From Apostichopus parvimensis (taxonomy: Eukaryota; Echinodermata; Holothuroidea; Aspidochirotida; Stichopodidae): DNA of 27,398 nucleotides. Positions 20,799-27,398 of this stretch are shown here, piece after piece. Every line of letters begins with the position of its first letter. Position 1 is the first letter of the stretch. The notes beneath the pieces are model-generated. The model was not told the DNA's origin and did no database searches. It saw only the letters and a program-made list of their open reading frames with translations. A program made the position numbers and the translations under genes. Location: NCBI GenBank assembly GCA_000934455.1, contig KN886908.1, positions 6,504 through 33,901 on the forward strand, read 5' to 3'.

Positions 20799-21076
20799 TT
20801 AATCCATTGCCGTGATGTGTTGAAATAATGTTAGGCGCATTAGTTCAGCATCACAGATGGAGAGGAGTTCGTCAATTGGCATCATTATAGCTTCGAATTT
20901 ATTTGGGTCAAGTGTACCTGAAACCCTTCGTAAATTAACACTGGCGTGTAGCAGACGTCTTTTAGCTTCTTCTGCATTGTTGTTTTCAGTTAAGAGCCTT
21001 AAAACTTCCGTTAATATTCGAGAAATTCTGTCTAGAACTGGTTGAGCTTCAATCCCCCGCCAATTTAAGAGCAGTT
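20799..21076 (-). pseudogene. Probable 5' coding exon of the integrase-like gene
   Basis: On the minus strand an open frame from the MITE edge at 21079 down to a TAA at 20799-20801 reads PVLDRISRILTEVLRLLTEN, then AEEAKRRLLHASVNLRRVSG, then FEAIMMPIDELLSICDAELM. The amphipathic, Leu/Glu/Arg-rich helical character is far more coding-like than chance and resembles the N-terminal helical region of integrase-core genes of this family. No start Met or clear splice donor was found, and a Tc1-like MITE sits directly upstream. It could instead be a fragment of another gene. The linking exon to 19278 was not found. Confidence 0.45.
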
Positions 21077-21077
21077 T

Positions 21078-21535
21078 TACGTATATGGCAAGCCGTGTGG
21101 GACAAACACCGCATAATATATCCGCGTATTAATTCGAATATATACGCGTATTAATTCGAATATATATGTGTTGTACATGTGTAAAGTTTCGCTTTATGAA
21201 GCGATCTCGCGAGCCCGCCAAAAAATTTATCGTTGGTATATGTACACAGCAAGAGCGGAAATGTGTTTTCGTGTATATTCTAATTAATCCGTGCATATAT
21301 TGGATTTAATCCCCATATGTATTCTACTTAATACGTGTATATATATTCGAATTAATACGTGTATATATTCGAATTAATACGTGTATATATTCGAATTAAT
21401 ACGCGGATATATTTGGGCCATATGATTGGCTAATAATATATACGCGTATATATTCCAATTAATACGCGTATAAATTACGATTAATACGCTGATATATAAT
21501 GCAGTGTTTGTCCCACATGGCTTGCCATATACGTA
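21078..21535. mobile_element. Tc1/mariner-like MITE (454 bp) with long inverted repeats
   Basis: The ends cgtatatggcaagcc (21080-21094) and ggcttgccatatacg (21519-21533) are exact inverted repeats flanked by TA on both sides (21078-21079, 21534-21535). The inverted homology continues inward with gtgtgggacaaacac/gtgtttgtcccacat and then AT-rich repeats. TA target sites suggest the Tc1/mariner group. No transposase. Confidence 0.8.
21110..21500. repeat. Array of ttcgaattaatacgygtata units inside the MITE
   Basis: A roughly 22-base unit ttcgaattaatacgygtata is repeated several times in direct array at 21345-21410, with inverted versions at 21118-21170 and related units at 21440-21490. The unit is itself partly palindromic (aattaatt-like core, tatacgcgtata). 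Confidence 0.75.
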
Positions 21536-21739
21536 TTGAGCCTACTGTATATCTTTTTTTTTTTTTTAAATTGATTCTGAATTGAGTATTTCTTCCTCTC
21601 CACTGATACCGAAATATATGTATACATATCCAGAAAAACATAGATGATAAGCAGAGGTTAAGTCAAGAGTGGCAAAGTTCATTGATCGAATGAGAAAAAC
21701 AAGTCTCATTATTAAGTTATATTGTATTCTAAAATTTCT

Positions 21740-21836
21740 TTTGGGGCAGCAGGGAGGGTGGGGTGGGTGGGGGGGGGGCGAGACTTTTGAGAGCGGGTCG
21801 TTCGCCCCCTACAACCCCTCTGGTTACGCCACTGGT
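21740..21836. mobile_element. MITE fragment (right end)
   Basis: A G-run followed by cgccccctacaacccctctg and ttacgccactg is the typical right end of a CAGTGGCGTAAC-type MITE. The left end is missing or obscured. Confidence 0.45.
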
Positions 21837-21999
21837 GGAGCCCTAGTATCAATGCAAGTCGCCCAGCCCCCTTGCGCAAGTCACTGGTATCCACTATGAA
21901 AAGAAATGGCTGTAAATTCTGGTTAATAACGCGCTTTATCAACGTAATATAACCGGTAGTAATATTTGTCTTACCACTATTATAGGCCTAGTAATAGTT

Positions 22000-22115
22000 T
22001 CGGTCTCGCAGGGCCTAGTAATAGTTTCAGTCTCGCAGACCTCGATCTCGAAGACCTTCGGTGTCGAGGACCTGTTTTAATTTCGGTCTCGCGGACCTTC
22101 GGTCTCGTGGCCTGT
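22000..22115. repeat. Short GGTCTCG-rich repeat cluster
   Basis: cctagtaatagttt[c]ggtctcgcag occurs twice in tandem (about 21987-22040), followed by variants such as ggtctcgcggacc and ggtctcgtggcc. It looks like a degenerate minisatellite, or the end of an unidentified element. Confidence 0.5.
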
Positions 22116-22258
22116 AACCAGGAATTAATCTAGAATGAGTAAGTACAGAAGTCTAATATGAGAGCTTAGAGAGGTGGTTTGCCATTTCGTCTCCTGGGTT
22201 TGGATGCCTTGCCCATGTGATAGTAAGGGCATGTTTATATGTATTTCACTTACAGAAC

Positions 22259-22621
22259 TTAAAGGCATTGAAGACTCGCCCCAAAACGCGTGCGGCCATC
22301 TGAAAAAGTTAACCTTCTGTTGCTTGCAATGACGTTTTGTTCGTTTCGCTACAAAATTCAGACAGTAATGAAACGTTAAACCTTGTTATCTTTAGCTGGA
22401 CCTGAGATGTCCATCGCTGTATCGTTTATACACTGTGCTGTGGGTATTGACCGCAGCTGTATGTACTGACTGTACACTAGTGTCTAATTACCGACGGTAG
22501 CAAGCTGTGTGTGTATTTTCTGGGATGGTGGTGTCTAACACTTCTGTTACACCTCATTCCAAACTAGGTCAGATTACCGGCATTAGACGTTTATTTTTGT
22601 GCGAGTCTTCACACCCTTTAA
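22259..22621. mobile_element. TTAA-flanked MITE (piggyBac-like), copy 2
   Basis: The element 22263-22617 (355 bp) lies between TTAA at 22259-22262 and 22618-22621. The left end aggcattgaagactcg and right end cgagtcttcacaccct are inverted repeats. It matches 12230-12581 in reverse orientation. The paralogous locus at 4599-4615 reads gaacTTAAgttgctaaat with a single TTAA and no insert, which is the empty target site. Confidence 0.92.
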
Positions 22622-22893
22622 GTTAACTTTGCTGCTAAATATCAAACGGCATCATAAAATTAACTCTTGTTATATGCATTGCATTATAAATGTGAGGATA
22701 CCCATCCCTAACACTACAATTTTCATTTGCAGGTGTTTCTATCTAAAGCATATGAAACCATCAAGTTGTTCATATTGCACATGTTGATGAATATACTAAC
22801 AGGACGGCTGCAAGGTACATTAACTTTTTATCTTTATAGTTTAATCTCTAACATAAATTTGTGTTCTGCTTTTGACATGGTATGCATGATAGT

Positions 22894-22943
22894 TGACTGC
22901 AGAGTTTGCCAATGGTCTCATACACTGATGTGCTTTGCATTAC
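22894..22943 (+). other. Conserved noncoding block upstream of LRR gene 2 (possible 5' exon)
   Basis: 48 of 50 bases match 4681-4730 upstream of LRR gene 1, in the same position and orientation, starting with a tgactgcag splice-acceptor-like sequence. A leader exon or a regulatory element would explain the conservation. Confidence 0.35.
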
Positions 22944-23840
22944 TTATAGCTCAACTGATCAACAAGCATGTTTTGTGAATTGGCAGTCTCTCTAATATCA
23001 TATCCTTACATGGGTATACTTAGATAGGATTATATTTTTTACCACTGATATCATATCATAAGTTTATTGACTGTCATAAACAAGGCAAGGTACAACCAAA
23101 GGCTTGATTGGTCACAACTCACAACATTATTTAATAGGTCAAAGGGATATTTTGAGTTGTGAGAGAGAAAAAAAGAAAATGCTTGCTTTGCCTACAGTAT
23201 ACTGACTGGTACAGATGGAAGTGTTGGATCACACTCTCACACTTGAATGCATTTTCCAAAAACATGTCTGTATTTGCATTGGGTATGATGAAGAATAATT
23301 TGTTGAAGCACTTGCTGGTCAGCCTCAATATTGCCTATAACATTTATTTGCTTCATTGTCTGCGTGTGAAAAGCAGCTCAGTTTGTTTAAAATACAACAA
23401 CTGTCGTCCAATTACTGTAATAGTACATAATGCAGATGTATGTAGGCCAGTAATATACTAACTACTGTACGGCAGAAGTTTGTTGGTTGTCAGGCTATCC
23501 ATCAACTGTACTGTTTTAAGGCTAGAAATGATTCTCCAAAGCATATGTATGGAAGTTCTTACTAGGAATTTGAGTATGTTGAGAAGGAAAACTGTTACCC
23601 TGTTATAATTGCAGTGAAGTGCAAAATATTCTATGGAAGTTAGGCAAATCACACTGCAGTAGACAAATAAATGCTGTCGGCAGTTCCATTTTCACCATCA
23701 CAACAACAGTGTTGCACCAAAGTTGTAACCAACAAATTTGGCCGATAACCGATATTTCAAATCCCACTATCAGCCTTTAATCACTATTCATAGCCTCTGT
23801 AGTTGCTGATATACATTGTTTCCCACTTCCCACCATTTAC

Positions 23841-23842
23841 AG
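23841..23842 (+). promoter_or_regulatory. Likely 3' splice site before the LRR gene 2 start codon
   Basis: The pyrimidine-rich tract tttcccacttcccaccattt ends in acag, with the exon continuing gaagacacct and 23 bases later the ATG. Copy 1 has the same tract ending cccacag. This implies at least one upstream noncoding exon. Confidence 0.5.
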
Positions 23843-23865
23843 GAAGACACCTACTAGGAGGTCAA

Positions 23866-25269
23866 ATGTTGATCATCTATCTGCTTCTTCTGTGTGGAAT
23901 GGCCCCATCAGCTGCATATGCAGATATACATGGTTGTTCACCTGACAGAAGAAGTCCAAACGACTCAGTCTTAGATGCAGATGACGTCAAACAGGCCCAG
24001 TTTGAAGGAAGTACGCGATGCGATTTCAGTCATCAAGGCTATCAACACGTCTGTGAGGATGCATTCCATCATATGACCTGTGAAATTATTGACTTGACAG
24101 GCAATAGATTGAGTAGCTTGCCTCCAACTGTGTTCCAGAATGTTGTCAACCTAAGAGAAGTGTTCATAGATGGCAACAAATTTGTTGAAATGCCCGAGCT
24201 CATAAATGATAATTTAATGTTCTTATCTATCAATGATAACCCCTTCGTTAAATTTCCAAATCAATCTACAATTGGTTTGCCCAATTTGACAATCTTGTCT
24301 GTTGAAAATTGTCGAAACCTTTCTGCGATAGATGAGGCTGCATTTGCAAACAATCAAAAATTGAAGCGGGTAAGATTTAGTGGAACTCCACTTCAAAAAC
24401 TTCCAAGTCCATGTTCTAATTGTTTCAATCTTACATTGGAGGGCCCTGATACAGTGCATTTGATGTGTGGTGGGTCTGATATTGTGACTTTTGAAAGCGA
24501 AAGAGCAGAAATTTTTTTCTTGAATAAGGAAGTGGAAATGTTGTCACAGACTAATAATTCTATTACAAACAGACTTATTTGTATAACCCAGGCAAATTCA
24601 GAAACACACTCTACCACCCATACATCACTGACACCTACATTAGCGACACCCACATCAGCCACACCTACATCAGCGACACCTACATCAGCGACACCTACAT
24701 CAGCCACACCTACAGCAGCGATACTTACTTCAGCCACACCTACAGCAGCGATACTTACTTCAACCACACCTACATCAGCCACACCTACATCAGCGACACC
24801 TACAGCAGTACCTACATCAGCCACACCTACAGCAGTGATACTTACTTCAACCACACCTACATCAGCCACACCTACAGCAGCGATACTTACTTCAACCACA
24901 CCTACATCAGCCACACCTACAGCAGCGATACTTACTTCAACCACACCTACATCAGCCACGCCTACAGCAGCCACACCTGCATTAGCGACACCTGCATCAG
25001 TGACACCTGCATCAGCGACACCAACATCAGCAATACTTACTTCAACTACACCTACATCAGCGACACCTACATCAGCCACACCTACAGCAGTACCTATATC
25101 AGCCACACCTATATCAGCATTTTGGATCCCTATTGGTGCAGTGGTCCTTGTCCTAATTGTCCTTTCCGTAATGGTATGGTTTTATCGAAAGGTCATTCAA
25201 CCTGGTGCCAGAAAAGATCTGGCATCCCCATATCAAAACTTTGAAATGGTTCCCAAAAATGAACCTTAG
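23866..25269 (+). CDS. LRR-mucin single-pass receptor-like protein
   Basis: Encodes 467 residues in this exon. Residues 1-19 are a signal peptide (hydrophobic LIIYLLLLC, cleavage near SAAYA). Residues 25-72 are a Cys-containing N-terminal part. About 72-180 hold roughly five leucine-rich repeats (DLTGNRLSSLPPTVF, SINDNPFVKFP, ILSVENCRNLSAI). About 183-201 is a Cys cap (SPCSNCFNL ... LMC). About 249-418 is a Thr/Pro/Ser/Ala stalk expected to be heavily O-glycosylated. About 419-440 is one transmembrane helix. The tail of about 27 residues contains SPYQNFEMVP. N-glycosylation sequons are at about 132, 140, 151, 188 and 230. The start chosen is the ATG at 23866; an in-frame TTG further upstream lies before the splice site. 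The architecture resembles GPIb-alpha and the stalked LRR receptors of jawless fish, but I recognise no specific homolog. A cell-surface recognition or adhesion role is an inference. Confidence 0.85.
   Translation: MLIIYLLLLCGMAPSAAYADIHGCSPDRRSPNDSVLDADDVKQAQFEGSTRCDFSHQGYQHVCEDAFHHMTCEIIDLTGNRLSSLPPTVFQNVVNLREVFIDGNKFVEMPELINDNLMFLSINDNPFVKFPNQSTIGLPNLTILSVENCRNLSAIDEAAFANNQKLKRVRFSGTPLQKLPSPCSNCFNLTLEGPDTVHLMCGGSDIVTFESERAEIFFLNKEVEMLSQTNNSITNRLICITQANSETHSTTHTSLTPTLATPTSATPTSATPTSATPTSATPTAAILTSATPTAAILTSTTPTSATPTSATPTAVPTSATPTAVILTSTTPTSATPTAAILTSTTPTSATPTAAILTSTTPTSATPTAATPALATPASVTPASATPTSAILTSTTPTSATPTSATPTAVPISATPISAFWIPIGAVVLVLIVLSVMVWFYRKVIQPGARKDLASPYQNFEMVPKNEP
24617..25118 (+). 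repeat. Coding minisatellite for the mucin-like stalk
   Basis: A 15-base unit acacctacatcagcg (TPTSA) is repeated tandemly. It alternates with a 45-base higher-order unit encoding TPTAAILTSTTPTSA, present about four times between about 24750 and 24965. All units are multiples of three, so copy-number change keeps the frame. The paralog at 6440-6510 has only a few such units. Confidence 0.9.
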
Positions 25270-25735
25270 CAGCCCCTAGAGGTATACCCCCTTGAAGTAT
25301 CTGTAGGATAAGAAATAATAATTAGCTCCCAATTCAGATGCCATTGACACTTCTAGTATGGTAATTCTTTTTTGGGGGCGTGGAGTGGGGCTACAGCTAG
25401 TCAACAGTCTGTAGTCAGATTTTCATATTTTTGAACTAACGATAACAAAAAGATTAGTGTTTTTGTGTGCATTTAAATGATGATTAATGTAAAGGGTGGC
25501 TGTATATTTGCTTTAATATTTCATTTTCACAATGGTAGATCTTCATTGAAATGCACCTTTCAGATATTACCAAATTTACCATAATCACATCTTCATTCAG
25601 CTATTGCCAACTGCATTCACAAAGTGTAATACATATGCTATGCATGTCATTTTGATATAAATGTGTAGAAAATTTCCAACAATTTTGCAAAGCATTCAAC
25701 AACAACGACCAGATCATTTATTAAAGCCGAGAAAG

Positions 25736-26100
25736 TTGAACAGCGGTTTCGATGTTATAGCAATAAGTGAGACGTGGTTGAATCCTTTCTCAAATTTAGC
25801 ACTCTATCAAATTGATAGATATGATATTTTGTAATTTAGTGACAAAAGAGTAGGTGGAGTTGCTCTTTATGTTCGTGAAAGTATGAAGTACAAAAGGCTA
25901 GATAAAATGTTCATTACAGTTAATGATGCCTTCGTATGTATTTTCAGTTGGTAAAGAAATGTAAAGACATAGCAGAAGGATTTAATCATTTCTTTACAAG
26001 CATTGGGCCTAAGTTAGCTGCAGATATACCAGAGGATAATAGTTCCATTTATGATTACCTTGGAGAAACGAACAACAATTCTCTGTTTCTACACTCTTAA
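25736..26100 (+). mobile_element. LINE fragment: endonuclease and RT N-terminal pieces, internally deleted
   Basis: The first frame (from 25736) reads SGFDVIAISETWLNPF and, past one stop, VGGVALYVRES, matching the APE-type endonuclease domain of non-LTR retrotransposons. After a junction near 25945 another frame reads CKDIAEGFNHFFTSIGPKLA, matching the stretch before the reverse transcriptase, ending TAA at 26098-26100. The part between (rest of the endonuclease and linker) is deleted. Not functional. Confidence 0.8.
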
Positions 26101-26465
26101 AAAGTTGGGTAAAAATATTAACCAACTTTTAACCAACACTGGGTACATATGTGACCGCTCAAAAAATGGGCAAAGTTTGCCCAACAGCAGTTGGGTAATG
26201 CATTTACCACGTAGTTGGGTAAATTATTTTACCCATTATTGGTTAATCCATATAGTTAGTGGGGCAATTTGTTGCCCAAGATTGGTTAATGAATAAATTT
26301 GTATTGGAGTGTTTTTACTCAATGTTGGTTGATTGTTACAATTAGTTGGGCAATTTGATACCCAATATTGGATAATGAATCTAATTATATTTGAGTGATT
26401 TTATCCAATGTTGGTTGATTGATACAGTTAGTTGGGCAATTTGTTACCCAATATTGGTCGATGAA
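26092..26465. repeat. Repeat block built on ttgggtaa/ttacccaa words
   Basis: Begins acactcttaaaaagttgggt. It contains many ttgggyaa and ttacccaa words and about 100-base diverged tandem units (ttggttgattgatacagtta, then gttgggcaatttgttaccca). The last two units are at about 26322-26410 and 26411-26460. It is probably a non-autonomous DNA transposon with internal tandem repeats; ends and target duplication are not resolved. Confidence 0.6.
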
Positions 26466-27398
26466 TGAAATGAAATGGGCACTAGGGTTTAAAAATATTA
26501 ACACATAAAATAGTATTAATTTAAATTCTCATTTTATTGATGAAAACAGCTTCAAAAAGTTTCACTAGAACTAACAACACATAAAATGGTTTCACAGAAT
26601 TTAGCAACATGGTATTGTTGGTTGCAGTAATCTATTAACTTACTTTATATGATATTGTGTCAATATGTTCACCATGAAAAATCCAACCCTCAATGTATGT
26701 TTTGCAAATTCGCTTTAGGACTTGGAACATGAATATTGACGTACAAGTTCATCATGAAACTACAATTTATTCTATTCATAGATAAAATTAACCTGAACAT
26801 ACACACCATTGTTTGGTTCTTGCCCATTGACCAATTTGTAACAAGTGTTGTTTAAAGCCTTTTTTGCAGTTATAGGTGATTGTTTTCACTAGAAACTCCA
26901 TTTAGTGCTAAGAAATTTGAGCACAGAAGCAAGAAGTTCAACAGGAAATGGCAAGTCCTCATAATTATATCATGATAATTATATAGATATAACTAGTAGT
27001 GGAAAAAAATATGTCTCAATGTTAGAAAAGGAGGACTAAGTTTGATATGTCAATGGTTAAATTCCAACATAAGTAGTCTTGTGCAGCTACACATATTCTT
27101 CTTTTTTAAACATATTACCTATACAATGCAAACTGACTTAAATGGAACACACATGGTATCACACATACCAACCTCTCATATGTCTTTAATGCCTTAATTG
27201 TTTGTAATTTGAGCACAATTTGTAAGTATAATGATATGAAATTTACAGACAAAAATGGAAAGGTAAATGATGGTGCAGGTTTACCTAATTCTTCAAGCCA
27301 ATGCACATAGTAAACATATCAAAGATTGTATATTTCATAGGCTGACAGGCACCTAGGAATTTTCACACATATCAAATATGAATCCCTAACCAGTTCTC
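26466..27398. other. Noncoding DNA, no gene recognised
   Basis: AT-rich sequence with no supported exon or repeat boundary. A minus-strand open frame at 27115-27306 has a possible splice donor (attag|gtaaac near 27284) but no recognisable protein content. Confidence 0.4.

Larger units (their letters stand above)
22219..25730 (+). repeat. Duplicated LRR locus, copy 2
   Basis: Direct-orientation paralog of 4563-10460. It has the conserved upstream blocks, the LRR gene and the 3' flank. It is disrupted by a TTAA MITE (22263-22617). It has about 800 bp between the conserved upstream blocks and the coding exon (22985-23800) that copy 1 lacks; copy 1 has its 865-bp element there instead. Confidence 0.75.

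Noticed and set aside
20857..21045. Plus-strand 62-codon frame MERSSSIG...
   Set aside because: The minus strand of the same bases gives a more coding-like helical peptide, so I treat the plus frame as its shadow.
24393..25106. Long minus-strand open frame with repeated VGVADV
   Set aside because: It is the antisense shadow of the TPTSA minisatellite of the LRR-mucin gene. Repeats in multiples of three keep all such frames open.
24579..25244. Plus-strand frame rich in SDTYIS repeats
   Set aside because: It is the out-of-frame reading of the same minisatellite; it has no start context or homology, and the LRR frame explains the region.
1..27398. tRNA, rRNA, CRISPR arrays, bacterial operon signals
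   Set aside because: None was seen, and the window is clearly eukaryotic.

Overview
This is a eukaryotic nuclear genome window of about 27.4 kb with a 995-base assembly gap. Evidence: spliceable exons with GT/AG boundaries, AT-rich noncoding DNA, and many degraded transposons of animal type (hAT, TTAA-type and Tc1/mariner-like MITEs, LINE fragments, a Penelope-like element). An invertebrate is likely. An echinoderm or another marine deuterostome is my guess from the repeat style and the integrase-gene family, but the sequence does not prove it.

Layout. 1-4560: noncoding DNA with a 1.6 kb hAT-like element (954-2564). 4563-10460: first copy of a duplicated locus. It carries a leucine-rich-repeat (LRR) surface-protein gene (5687-6574) whose initiator codon reads ATA, with an 865 bp element immediately upstream and LINE debris and a large hairpin downstream. 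10460-13380: noncoding, with one TTAA-flanked MITE. 13381-21076, minus strand: a broken multi-exon gene of the transposon-derived DDE-integrase family. Its catalytic exon is cut by a stop codon, and the gene is interrupted or flanked by a truncated Penelope-like element, a degenerate 141 bp repeat array, the gap, two hAT MITEs and a Tc1-like MITE. 22219-25730: second copy of the duplicated locus, with an intact LRR gene (23866-25269) encoding a signal peptide, LRRs, a long Thr/Pro/Ala mucin-like stalk, one membrane span and a short tail. 25736-27398: LINE fragment, repeats and unassigned DNA.

Main points. (1) The two LRR genes form an unrecognised receptor-like family with a GPIb-alpha/VLR-like architecture. 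They share a 190 bp identical block but differ mostly by replacement changes in the central LRRs. (2) The Penelope-like remnant carries a hammerhead ribozyme with a complete conserved core, apart from an A.A mismatch at the base of stem II. (3) The two LRR loci give a natural empty/filled site pair that proves the TTAA target duplication of a MITE family present twice in the window. (4) The integrase gene can be reconstructed as exons with matching phases, and carries a 2-base frameshift and a nonsense codon.
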